From Stenopsyche tienmushanensis (taxonomy: Eukaryota; Arthropoda; Insecta; Trichoptera; Stenopsychidae), in NCBI GenBank assembly GCA_008973525.1, contig WACJ01000461.1, positions 1 to 64,000 on the forward strand: a DNA stretch of 64,000 nt, written 5' to 3'. Under the pieces are notes generated by a model. It did not search any database, had not been told where the DNA came from, and saw nothing but the letters and a program-made list of their open reading frames with translations. How positions within the stretch are numbered: the first letter of the stretch is position 1; each line of letters begins with the position of its first letter. Position numbers and translations under genes: made by a program. Positions 11,580 to 22,584 of the stretch are shown in pieces.

Positions 11580-14500
11580 ATGATACAAGAATTCTGCAGA
11601 AATTTTCGCGTGGTGACGGCTGAAGTACTGCGCTTGAATGAGAATCAATCCAATAATGAGATTGATAATGACGTTCGTTCAAAATTTTCCGGACGCCTCA
11701 GGAAAAGAAGAGCAAGCAACGGCTATGCTTACAGACCAAGTGGCACGGGTCGTTATCGCGGACAAACACAATCTCAATATTTAAATTTTGGCGCAAACGG
11801 AGCAAGTCCCGGAAAAGCAGAAGCCGAATCATCACAAGATAGCTCGAGAGCTATTGTCAGTGAGTCAATTTCATAAATACAATTACATCGTTAAAAATAC
11901 AAGAAACATGCTAATTGCTGCCTTTTACAGGTGGCACTAATGGAATGGGGCAAGCTCAGAGTCAATCTTTCGGCGCCGGCTGTGACGGTTGCTACGATAG
12001 AACCCATCTAGCCCCACCTTACAATGGAGGCAAATATCCTGGATACTACGATAGTGATCGTCCAGGCGGAGACGATACTTCGAGCCCCCCAGACGCATAT
12101 ATTGATAGAAACAAACCAGGACAATATCCAGGAGGAGTAACTACCTATCCTGGCGGACGACAACCTCCTAATGTTGCAGACGGATCAAAATATCCCACGG
12201 GGCCACCGTATACAAATGGATATCCAGTTGGCCAAAGACCGGGACAAGTCGGAAGACCTGGTGATAAAATAATACCACCAACTGGTCAGCCTACATATCC
12301 TGGAGGTCCTACTCCTGGAGAAGTCATTAAACCCGGCCAAACGCGTCCAGGTTCATACCCTACTCCTTCAACTAGACCAGGTTTATATCCAGCACCGTAC
12401 CCAAATGGTGAAGGAACATTTCAAGGAGGACCAGGCGCAACTCCAGGAAGGCCAGGAACATATCCAGGAGGCTCAGACACATTTCCGGGTGGACCTGGTA
12501 CAATCGCCGGAAGACCGGAAACTTTTCCGGGTGCATTTCCAAGTGGTCCAGGGACGTATCCTGGACAAACTACATATCCAGGAGGACCAGGCACATTTCC
12601 GGGCGGGCAAGATACTTCCCCAGGAGGACCAAGTACACCTTCAGGAAGACCAGGATCATATCCAGGAATCACCTCTACATATCCAGGTGGAGAAGGAATA
12701 TTTCAACCAGGATCAGGTTTAGTCGCAGGAAGACCAGGAACGTATCCTGGGACCCCAGGCGCATTTCCGGATGGGTCGGGAAGACCAGGCATACCTTCAA
12801 GTAGACCAGGTATAGAAGATTCAGGCACATATCCAAGCGCACCTGGAGCTTTTCCAGGAGGACCTGGTACACCTTCAGAAAGACCAGGTACATATCCAGG
12901 TGGACAAGTACAATATCCGGGAGGACCTAGCACAACTCAGGGAAGACCAGGGCCATATCCTGGAGCCCCAAGTATTCCCCCAAATGCACGATATCCATAT
13001 CCTGGAGGTCCAGGCATTCCATCAAATTTACAAGGCACATATATTCCTGGCCCAGGACCACTTCAGGGTGGGCCAGGATCACTTCAGGGTGGGCCAGGAC
13101 CACTTCAGGGTGGGCCAGGATCACTTCAGGGTGGGCCAGGACCACTTCAGGGTGGGCCAGGATCTTTACAAGGAGGACCAGGCATATCTTCAGGAAGACC
13201 AGGATCACACCTCGAAGGTCCAGGAGGATCGGCTACACCTTCAGGACCAGGATCGTATCCCGGAGGATCCCTTGTATATCCTGGTGGACCAGGGAGCAGT
13301 ATTGAAGGGGGTGGAAAATTTCCATTAGGTCCTGATTCTCGGCCTGGGTATTATCCAAGTGGTCCAGGAAGACCAGGGGAACCGACCTATACAACTCCAA
13401 TATGCACATTTGAAGGAGCTGTATGTGCTCCAGGTCAAGTTTTAATATATCCTGGTCAAGGGGCATATCCTGTGGGTCCAAGTAGACCTGGATCGTATCC
13501 CGGAGGACAAGTTCAATATCCTGGAGGTCCTAGTACATATCCAAGTGGATCGGATACTTACCCGGAAAGACCAAGCGGGCAAGGAGTTTATCCACCAAGA
13601 CCAGGTGGAATTGCAACATATCCAGGTGGACAAGGAACATATCCAGGAGGTTCAGGAGGACAAGGTACTTATCCAGGTGGGCCTGGAGGACAAGGTACTT
13701 ATCCAGGTGGGCCTGGAGGAATCAGTACTTATCCAGGAGGACCAGGAGGGCAAGGAACTTATCCAGGAGGGCAAGGAACTTATCCAGGTGGGCCTGGAGG
13801 AATCGGCACCTATCCAGGAGGCCCAAGTGGAGTTGGCACTTATCCAGGAGGTCCAGGAGGGCAAGGAACATATCCAGGAGGTCCAGGAGGGCAAGGAACT
13901 TACCCAGGAGGTCCAGGAGGAATCGGAACCTATCCAGGAGGTCCAGGTGGACAAGGAACTTATCCAGGAGGTCCAGGAGGGCAAGGAACATATCCAGGAG
14001 GTCCAGGTGGAATAGGCACTTATCCAGGTGGGCCTGGAGGAATCGGCACCTATCCAGGTGGTCCGGGTGGACAAGGAACATATCCAGGTGGACCTGGAGG
14101 AATCGGTACCTATCCAGGAGGTCCAGGTGGTGTTGGAACTTATCCAGGAGGTCCAGGCGGAGTTGGAACTTATCCAGGAGGTCCAGGTGGAGTTGGAACT
14201 TATCCAGGAGGTCCAGGTGGAGTTGGAACTTATCCAGGAGGTCCAGGTGGAGTTGGAACTTATCCAGGAGGTCCAGGAGGGCAAGGAACATATCCAGGTG
14301 GACCTGGAGGAATAGGCACCTATCCAGGAGGTCGAGGTGGAGTTGGAACTTATCCAGGAGGTCCAGGTGGACAAGGAACATATCCAGGTGGGCCTGGAGG
14401 AATCGGTACCTATCCAGGAGGTTCAGGTGGAGTTGGAACGTATCCAGGAGGTCCAGGTGGAGTAGGAACTTATCCAGGAGGTCCAGGAGGAATAGGCACT

Positions 14501-16831
14501 TATCCAGGAGGTCCAGGTGGACAAGGAACATATCCAAGTGGGCCTGGAGGAATCGGCACTTATCCAGGAGGTCCGGGTGGACAAGGAACTTATCCAGGAG
14601 GTCCAGGTGGAGTTGGAACTTATCCAGGAGGTCCAGGTGGAGTTGGAACTTATCCAGGAGGTCCAGGAGGGCAAGGAACATATCCAGGGGGTCCAGGTGG
14701 AATAGGCACTTATCCAGGAGGTCCAGGTGGACAAGGAACTTATCCAGGTGGGCCTGGAGGAATAGGCACCTATCCAGGAGGTCCAGGTGGACAAGGAACT
14801 TATCCAGGTGGGCCTGGAGGAATCGGCACTTATCCAGGAGGTCCAGGTGGAGTAGGAACTTATCCAGGAGGTCCAGGAGGAATAGGCACTTACCCAGGAG
14901 GTCCAGGTGGAATAGGTACATATCCAGGAGAAGGACAATATCCAGGGAGACCAGGAGGGTCTCTAATTACCACAGAAGAAGTGTTACATCATGGTGGAAC
15001 TGGACCACCTCCTGCAGAACAACTTGACCCAAGACCCTTCATTCCAGGTTTTGAAAAAGTTATACGACATATTTTCATGAAATATAATTTTTTTATTAAA
15101 ATGTTTGTTAAAATTTTAGGTCAACCTTCTTATTACCAACCAGGACAAGGTTTCCCACCAGACCTGCATGGACAGCAGGGTGGTGGCTATGATGATGATG
15201 ATGATGGTAGTTCTCAAGCAGAAACGAGTGTTCAACAAATTAAAAATGAAACCCAAGCAAGTGCAATGTCTAGCGGAAGACTTTCTAGCGGTGTTGCACA
15301 AACACAAATAACTGGTACGTATACAGGATCCGGAGCATTTTCCGCTCAAGCTCAAACTTCTGACAATAAAAAAGGAGCACAAAGTCAAGTATCAGTTGGC
15401 AAAATGGGCGCAACCAGCAGTGCACAGGGGAATGCTGGATATGGTCAGTCACAAGCGCAATTTAGCCTAGATTCAAACTTAGGTGGAACAATAGCTGAAG
15501 CCCAAAGTGGAGGCTGGAATCATGGAACAAATACCCAAGTACAAGCAGGGACAAAAGGAGGAATGGCAGATGCTCAAGCAAATGGTCCTGGAAGTACATC
15601 GTCCCAAGCTCAAATTGGTTTCCAACCTTATCAAGAAAATGGTGAAAACGATAATCAAAGTGCTCCATTTTATGGCGGAGGTATGGCTTCTTCTCAGTCT
15701 GGGAAATATTCTGGACAATCTCAAACACAAATTCAAGGCAAATTTAAATATGGAATTAGCTATAATGGTGCCGCACAAGCAGAATCTGGTTCGAATGGTA
15801 ATTCAGCCAGGAACAGGACAGCATTTAAGCCATTAGATTTAACTAGCGGCCATACTCTAAGAACAGATCGCGAAGCTACACCATATCCCAAGCTTAATGG
15901 GAAAATAGAAAACGGAAAATCAGCTGTCAATACAGATGTTATGTTGGAAGCAGAATCAAAAAGATCATCGCATGTTGAATATCAAAATGTAAATGATAAA
16001 CGAAATTTCTCTAAACTATTGCCAGAAAGGGACTCAACAATGAGTGAAGATTTTGACGACAAAAGTATAAAAGATTCACAAACAAATTACGACTATGAAG
16101 GTGAAAATGATGAGCAAGAAGAAGAAGATGATTATGATTATTCTAGTCCAAAGCCCAGCAACCAAAACTTAAATTATATTAGTAAACCTTCAGACGTCGT
16201 TATACAACAATCAGGAAAGAGACAAAAGCAACACATTATTTTAGGACCTTTAACAAATAACGGGGCACATGTCATTCAAGACTCCAGTAATTTAAAAGAG
16301 GGAATGATTTTCCAACCTGGTGAAATTATACCAGGTACCCAAGGTTACACAATTCCAATAGGATTTAGAGGAAGAGTGAGCTCTATATCTCACGGAAATG
16401 ATACGTATTCATATGCAGATGAAAATGGAGAATCTCAATCTCAAACTGTCAATTTAACTCCAGGATCGAGGAACATTACATACAGCAAAAGCCCACTCAA
16501 AACACAACCATCTGTGAGAAGTTGGACTCCGATTTATTACAACCAAAGAGAGTCGAAACAAAACTATCCACTCAATAAGTATAATCTACGGAGTAATCCA
16601 AATGACCCAGACAGTTTTGTGACTGTTACCAAATCTGAAACAGGTGCATTCAACACAAATAAAAATAATCCTGATGAAAACAAGAAATTCGCTCACACAT
16701 ATTATACTAAATCATCCACATGTGGGTACTTTACGTTCTCTTGTAATGTCGTTTATGGATCAAATGGTAGAACGAAGATCTGTAAACCAAAAGCACCATC
16801 GAATCCCGATGGAACACCAGTACAATGTTAG
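11580..16831 (+). CDS. Gly/Pro/Tyr-repeat elastomer-like extracellular matrix protein (three exons)
   Basis: Exons read as 11580-11859, 11931-15047 and 15120-16831, giving 1702 residues. Exon 1 contains a furin-like site (RLRKRR) followed by a QTQSQ-type stretch. Exon 2 starts with CDGC, continues as YPGG/GRPG-rich sequence, has a heptapeptide block (P/S-LQGGPG) at 13057-13160 and about 43 copies of PGGxGTYPGG, x being Q, I or V, at 13640-14934. Exon 3 has Ser/Gln/Ala repeats (SQAQ, SAQAQ) suggestive of stacked beta strands, an acidic run (DEQEEEDDYDY) near 16110-16145 and a tail with four cysteines (CGYFTFSC ... CKPK ... VQC). GPGGx units resemble flagelliform silk, and regular tyrosines could allow dityrosine cross-links as in resilin; both are analogies. 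A role as a secreted structural or cuticle-associated protein is inferred. The start is uncertain: the frame is open back to 11559, no signal peptide follows the first ATG, and a 5' exon is probably missing. I do not recognise an orthologue. Confidence 0.85.
11860..11930 (+). other. Intron 1, 71 bp, phase 1
   Basis: Donor TGTCA/GTGAGT and acceptor GCTGCCTTTTACAG/GTGG. The split codon AGT (Ser) restores the downstream frame, joining AIV to SGTNGMGQAQSQ. The GTGAGT donor and pyrimidine-rich acceptor are strong. Confidence 0.85.
13057..13160 (+). repeat. 42-bp tandem repeat inside the coding sequence
   Basis: Six heptapeptide units alternate PLQGGPG and SLQGGPG, so the DNA period is 42 bp. Units are nearly identical at synonymous positions (CTTCAGGGTGGGCCAGG), pointing to recent slippage or unequal crossing over. 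Confidence 0.9.
13640..14934 (+). repeat. 30-bp coding minisatellite, about 43 units of PGGxGTYPGG
   Basis: The core is GGAGGTCCAGGTGG plus a variable codon and GGAACTTATCCA. The variable residue is only Gln, Ile or Val. Runs of five Val units at about 14130-14280 are almost identical, and Q-I and Q-Q-I alternations suggest 60- and 90-bp higher-order units. One unit (near 13765) is shortened to seven residues. Confidence 0.95.
15048..15119 (+). other. Intron 2, 72 bp, phase 1, open in frame
   Basis: Donor ATTCCAG/GTTTTG and acceptor AAAATTTTAG/GTCAAC. Removal joins PFIPG to QPSYYQPGQG, restoring the Pro/Gly style. The intron is a multiple of three with no stop, so retention would add 24 residues of a quite different, Phe/Ile/Lys-rich kind. 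The donor is weaker than that of intron 1. Confidence 0.75.
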
Positions 16832-17596
16832 TGAATTTTCAGACTTTTATATATTTAAATATGCAAGTTTTTCAATTCACGTCTCACGTTAATATTACAA
16901 TTGGTATTAAGTAATTGATTTAAGTGACGCTATCAATGAGTTTTGATGCATGTAAAACAATGCATGTATTCCGTCTTGTCGAAATATTTAAATGTATTTT
17001 AATTTGTAAACGTTTAAACATCCTTCAACTGTGATTCAGCATTCTTGTTACAACATTATGTACATTATCTTGTATGGAAGAATATTACATTAAAAATAAG
17101 CTATTGTATATTTTTTGAAATGCTTACATTTTCAATTATACAAGAGTGATATTACTTTTATTAATATATGTTTTTTTTAAAAAACTTTTACACATCAAAC
17201 TTGTATGTTGTAGAATACAATTGTAGATATGATGCATTTTTTTAAGGGAGAAATATAAATATTTTAAATTTAACCTATTTGTTTTTATTCATCAAATTTT
17301 TTGAAACATGAAATTTTAATAATACACTTAATATAAAACTCCATACACTAAACTTTAATATTTGTAAATATAGTTTTCATAATAACTATTTAAAAAATGT
17401 TTAAACACTTTTCACAAAGAACACCCTTCTTTGTTGGAACTAAAATTCTTCATGATTTTCAATAAAATATCTCTAAAATATATCTTATAATTTTAGCCAA
17501 TTTTTCATACAGTATAGTACCAAAATCAATTAATAGATCAATTAATAAATCTAAAAAAAGATTTTTATATATACAATGGTTTCAATATGGCTGTAA
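16832..17596 (+). other. 3' UTR and downstream flank of the elastomer-like gene
   Basis: AT-rich, no coding potential; contains both candidate polyadenylation signals. It ends at the TIR of the next element. Confidence 0.5.
17089..17094 (+). terminator. Possible polyadenylation signal ATTAAA
   Basis: ATTAAA lies about 260 bp past the TAG at 16829-16831, followed by T-rich sequence. An AATAAA at 17461-17466 is a second candidate. The choice between them cannot be made from sequence alone. Confidence 0.4.
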
Positions 17597-18069
17597 CGCA
17601 TTCGCGGACACGGATTAGAAATATAATATGAACATAGAAATTGAGTTAAACCATCAATGAACACAGTTAAATTAATATATTTTGTGAAAAAACACCCACG
17701 AAGATTAACCCACGATATTGAAACATAAAAAAAAGTAATCAAAATCAAAAGCAGTTTTTCTCAACATTTTTATTGTTAAAAACAATTAGTTGTGGATGTT
17801 TGGCGTCTCCATAAAGTGTTAGTGCATTTATTTTCTTTTGAACATCACTTACAGCTTAAAAATCGCTCTTTCTTCTATAATTTATATGGATAGGGCTTTT
17901 TTCTAAAAAAGTCTATTTTAATGCGATATAAAATCTACGAATTAAATACTTCCAAGTATAATACGTGGAATATTATCTTATTATATTTTAACCTTTTGAA
18001 GAGTGAGAAAATCTAAAATCGATGAAGTTGTTGATGCCATAATAGCGTTACACCAATTAGTTTCTGCCA

Positions 18070-18510
18070 GCTTCTATCAGCGTAAGACAATCTTCCATTT
18101 GAGGCAGAGTCAATTATAAATAAGCACTGTTGATAGCATACAAGACCACGTCATTTTTTTACATAAACAATACACAAGAAATCGATTCATTTGTTCCTGC
18201 TTTAGAAGGAAATGATAATCGGACAAAGACTCATTCAACAAGCAGCAACAAACGGGACGCATTTAAATAAATAAATACACAGTATTCGCTCATTTTTTGT
18301 GTAAACCAATAACACACTTGAAATTATTATTATTCGATAAATTTGCGCTAACGATCTATACAATCGTGCGATGTATGCGGGGAAGCTCTCCGTCTCTGTC
18401 TCTCGCACTGCGCTACGTTCTCTCTCTGTCTCTGTCTGTTTCTCTAGCTCATGTATGTATGTTGCTCTTTTTGAATAGTGGAAGGGGGTCCCAGACCCTG
18501 GGATAGTACT
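18070..18510 (+). repeat. Dispersed repeat, family U, copy 1, with CT-rich microsatellite
   Basis: It matches 30590-30930 through AACGATCTATACAATCGT and a long TCTCTGTCTCTG-type tract. The tract at 18390-18450 is a pyrimidine microsatellite. Confidence 0.65.
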
Positions 18511-18929
18511 CCTTTAGGGGTTAAGAAGGTTAGAAATTGAAGACGTGAAATACCTAGGATTGGAATCAGACTGTTCAGACTGTTCAAAACATTGCTATTA
18601 GCAGAGAGTATTTGGGCCCCTCCTTGTATCTCCGAAATTCCCAACTCCATTTCTAAAAAAAAAAGGGATCAACTAAGTGAATACAGTTAAATTAAGACTT
18701 AAAGTTTAAAAAAGCCGATGCTCCGTCTCATCTCATCTCATCAAATTCTTTAGTTTAACTGAGGTTAGTTATCTAACCTTTTCCCTCTTTTTGTTACACA
18801 TATTATGTAAATAAAAATGTATATTGTATTATTGAAATTCAAAATCAAAAAGCCGTTGATCCAGGACTAGTAACTTTAATATATTAAAAGATCCATTGGG
18901 ATCAACAAAAAAAATGTTTTTCAAAAAAA

Positions 18930-18995
18930 GGGTTCACCAAATAAAAATTTTGTTCTACAGGGGGTCCGCGGACAACATTAGTTTAAGAGCCCCTG
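18930..18995 (-). mobile_element. hAT-type terminal inverted repeat
   Basis: Read on the minus strand, it begins CAGGGGCTCTTAAACTAATG and continues GTCCGCGGACCCCC. A CAGGGG start of this form is typical of hAT elements. The partner end was not found; the next eight bases are CACTTTCA. Confidence 0.5.
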
Positions 18996-19445
18996 CACTT
19001 TCAACGTCAGAATAATGAACATATTCATCATCAGAAAAAGACGTCTGTTTTTAAAATATATTTTTAAAATTACATTATAACCAAAATGTAATCCTAATAT
19101 ATAATCAGCATAATAAGGTCGTGACTTGGACACAACTGGCGTTGTGTAGGAAAGTTATTGGCGCAAGTTAATACACCCACGCATACAAACGTGCGCTTAT
19201 AGAAGTGTTTATTGCGCCGCAATAAACAATTCATCTCATCCGTCTGCAATTACAGACGTGTCCGCGAATGCGTTAATAAGGGTAATATAAGCTATTGTAG
19301 AATAGAAACACATTAAGTCTTAATTTTGAATATTTCCCAGTCTACTAAAGAATATAAATCTTTCCAACTCACTTCCATTCATCTTAATAATTGGAGAGAT
19401 CCTTTTTCAGAATATTCAAAAAATGATAACAAATGTATAATGTTA

Positions 19446-19812
19446 CATAGGAGCTGGGGCACTCTCGAAGCTAAGTTCCCGGGTAGCTCCCCCCTCCCAC
19501 GCGCTCGTCGGGATTGCTGCGCTAACGCACGGGTGCGTTCTTCTATCGGATCATGTGTAGCCGGGCTATGGATGGACATGGATAAGCATCGGACAAAAAG
19601 ACTCTCTTCTCTAGGTAACTATTTATTCAGCACGAGAGAGAGATAGAGATCTGGCTGCGAGAAGGACGTCCTTCCGCAGCCAAGGCCAAACGACGATTCT
19701 CTCGATTCCCGCTTCCTGCGCATCACTTCCCAACCGGTAACGATGTACGCGCTAGAAGCGATCGGTCGGTAATTGCAGGTGCAGTATCCCCGCAGCGCCA
19801 CAAAAGATGACG
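19446..19812 (-). mobile_element. LTR fragment (family L)
   Basis: On the minus strand this matches the 448-bp solo LTR at 42991-43438, sharing GCTCGTCGGGAT, AACTATTTATTC, CGCAGCCAAGGC and GAAGCGATC. It ends near GACGCTGTTAA, so the LTR's 5' end is missing. Confidence 0.7.
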
Positions 19813-20424
19813 CTGTTAATCTTTATTTTTAAAAATTTGAATTTAGACTTTTTAATTTTATTACTTTAATCATACTCCATGATCTTCTGGTTTCTTAATT
19901 CCTATAATATTTTAACTTTAATGGTTAATGTTTTATATTTGAATGGTTCGACCAATTGATATGAGATGGCGCTACGTGTACATAAAATATCCGACATTAA
20001 CTCCATGAAATTATTTACGAAATTTTGAATGAAAAATATCATGAATGTCCTTTTTGAATGTTGATACGCATTTTTACAATTGGGAACTACTCCTCCATGG
20101 CTTTCGAAGCGTCTTGGAAGTGCGTGTTGATTTCAATTTATTAACGCTTTCGTGAACTCGCCCATTAAGTGTTACGATTGTTCATAATATGTTCAATTTG
20201 TATGGAAGCTTTTCGAGGCATACGAATTGAATAAGCTTTTTAATGATGAACAATTTGCATATGTTGCAAATTATCAATTGCATACATGCGCAAACTCAAC
20301 GTCTATAAATAATTTTCAATCTAAAGTGTCGTGCTGCATTGCTAACTCTCTATTTATAAGGATTCGTAAACTTTGACGTGCGTAAATTCTGTCCATTTAA
20401 TTACTATTAGGAAGATGGATCATT
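19813..20424. other. No recognisable feature
   Basis: AT-rich spacer. Confidence 0.4.
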
Positions 20425-20850
20425 CAGGGTCAGAGCCGTAACAAGGGAATGAAGCGCCCGTGGCAAAATTTTAAGGCAAGTTAATTATTACTATTTAAAA
20501 GTACCCAACCTAACATATAGATGGCGGTTAATGTTTAATAATTTTTAATTATCCGGAATGAATTAATAGCGTTTTCATTATTTCTTATGGAAAAACTCGT
20601 ATTGGGATGTGAGTTTTTCACCTTACGCGCTTTCATGGTCGTGCAGATCTTATAAGACCTCGAAATTGTCGCAAAAAGTCCTAAAAAAGGAGGCAAGAGG
20701 GTCTGTGTGTTCAAGTGGTCCGCTTTTCAGATCGCTGACATGACAAAACAACACCTTACGATCGGACACCATATCTGAAAATGTCTACAGGACAATTAAA
20801 AATGCTCATTATGAAACGAAGTTGTCCGAAGAAGACTGATCGGCACCAAA
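20425..20850. mobile_element. hAT-like element end (family P), rearranged copy
   Basis: It opens with CAGAGCCGTAACAAGGG. The plus strand at 20690-20840 reads SVCSSGPLFRSL, later ENVYRTIKNAHYETKLSEED, the conserved family peptide. Here the peptide reads away from the terminus, unlike the copies at 1336, 3985 and 50640, so the copy is rearranged or is two fragments. Confidence 0.5.
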
Positions 20851-21021
20851 ATCCCGAATCAGTTAGAATTGATCTTAAGAATATTATAATGTGTGTGAAT
20901 TTCATTCAACATGGTCGCTATTGTAATCTTATCATTTCCATAACTTATTCCTACGGCAATAGCTTTGTAATGAATAATAATGGGTCAATAATGATGTTTT
21001 AATTACATTTTTTGATGCTTA

Positions 21022-21340
21022 AGCGTCGGAGTAAGGGCGCTCGCGGGGCAGACTTCCCGGGGGGTTCCCCGCTCTCATATGCTCGTCGGGATGACTGCGC
21101 TAGCGCATGGGTGCGTTTTTTTCGGGTCATGATATAGCCAACCGGATGGATGGGGATGAACGAGCGTCCAACAGAAATACTCTCGTCTCAGACAACTCTT
21201 TATTCAACACGAGAGATCTGGGTGCGGGAAGGACGTGTTCCCGCAGCCAAGGCTAATCGACGACCCTTCTCCGATTTACATCTCCTACGCATCACCACCC
21301 ACTCGGCAGCGGTGCATGCGCAAGAAGCGATGCATCTAAG
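21022..21340 (-). mobile_element. LTR fragment (family L)
   Basis: Shares CTCGTCGGGATGACTGCG, CAACTCTTTATTCAACACG and CCGCAGCCAAGGCTAA with the other copies. It is truncated at the LTR 5' side near CAAGAAGCGATGCATC. Confidence 0.7.
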
Positions 21341-22584
21341 TACATACATTTTCATATTCTATTCCATAAAAATGATGCTTTTCGGTGATAAGCTATAAAT
21401 TTTTTATCTCAATCAATTATTAATTAAAATATATTTGCATCTATTGCAATAGCGTGACGTTGGTAACATTTGATCTGGCGGAAAATGATAAATTTTATAC
21501 TTGTACATACGTTTAGATGTTTTTTTTTCACGACAGATTTATTCAAGTAAATCGAAAGTCATGCTTAATGATCGCTATGCAAATGATGAAAGCGAGTTTA
21601 ATATATTTATATGGGGCGGGTAATTTGTATGACGATGACCACGTTGAAAGATAGTAATTTCATAACGGTCTTTTCATTATTTTAAAATACTGCAAAACGA
21701 TTAATTGTGCAGACGGAATTAGTTAATTATGATTTCAGTCAACGGACTATGAAACTTGAGCCATTTCTCTTTATTTATGAATATATTCAGTCGTAAAAGT
21801 ATTATTGTTACCAGTGGGTGATTAGAAGTGTTGAGCAATTCCTCACTAGGGAAATGGGTCAAGAATGTTACGTTTTATGATGTTACTAAAATTTATATTA
21901 TCTTTTAATGAAAATTAAGTACAATTTTACTGTTGTGGCGATTTTCCCATCGTAAAAAGCCGGTTTGAAACGTTTTTCTATAATTAGGGTATGCCGCACC
22001 TAGTGACGGGCTATGCCCTCCTGAGGGTAGTGCCAGTGCAGGCTTAAAAATTACCCTAGCATATATTTGTGAGGGAGTTTACTTGACAGAGTCACGATAC
22101 TATTTTTTTAACTTGTTATATGGATCTCAGGAGATGTGTCCTACGATTAATTAAGCAGTAGCCCAAATCCTGGGCATCAACATGCCGAATATATCGATTT
22201 ATATTGGTACATGTTTACAGAGCCCTTCATTGACCATTCGAGGGAATAACATACATCCCATTTAAATTATACGTACATTCAATCGTTTGAATGCGCCTTT
22301 GCCTATATAATTGGAGACGATATCTCTGTCAATTGATAAATGGTTGAAATTAGATTTAATTTGCTTCAACTTCCAGCTTTTGCTTCTACTCCACAAACAA
22401 AGCAGTGTTATATCTTTTAAACGTTTTCGCTAAAAACGCGGCGTGGCAATATATAGACATCGATTCATGATTATTTCATGATGTTTTTCATGAGAAAAGT
22501 TGGACCGAATGAGACGAAAACTGAAACGCTTAACCTTCTTTAACTCAAAGAGACAGATGACAGATAACAGACAAAGACTAACGG
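21341..22584. other. No recognisable feature
   Basis: AT-rich DNA. A GC-richer segment at 21985-22060, bounded by TTAGGGTA and TTACCCTA as a short inverted pair, may be a tiny element but cannot be assigned. Confidence 0.35.

Larger units (their letters stand above)
17597..19272. mobile_element. DNA transposon with perfect 16-bp TIRs next to TTAA (piggyBac-like)
   Basis: CGCATTCGCGGACACG at 17597-17612 is exactly inverted at 19257-19272. The right end is followed by TTAA (19273-19276); the left is preceded by GTAA, one change from TTAA. A TTAA target points to piggyBac-like mobilisation. The right TIR is backed by a small hairpin (CGTCTG/CAGACG) and a 10-bp palindrome around 19209-19229. The interior has no transposase and carries other repeats (18070-18510 and a hAT terminus at 18995). 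Confidence 0.65.

Noticed and set aside
12405..12722. Collagen-like reading of the Gly/Pro-rich gene
   Set aside because: Gly does not recur every third residue in the main repeat, so a collagen triple helix is not supported; silk or elastomer analogy fits better.
13722..14921. 399-codon minus-strand open frame, and long frames in other phases at 12405-15000
   Set aside because: They arise because the 30-bp repeat is a multiple of three and lacks stops in all six frames. They are Leu/Asp or Trp/Thr/Ser periodic shadows with no start context of their own.
13640..14934. CRISPR-like or satellite array
   Set aside because: Period 30 with no spacers, entirely coding in frame with the gene.
15462..15836. 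Open frames on both strands over exon 3
   Set aside because: Shadows of the Ser/Gln-rich coding exon; exon 3 itself has the consistent splice phase and stop.
18390..18450. CT-rich tract as a polypyrimidine splice signal
   Set aside because: It is a TCTCTG microsatellite inside a repeat that recurs at 30740-30850.
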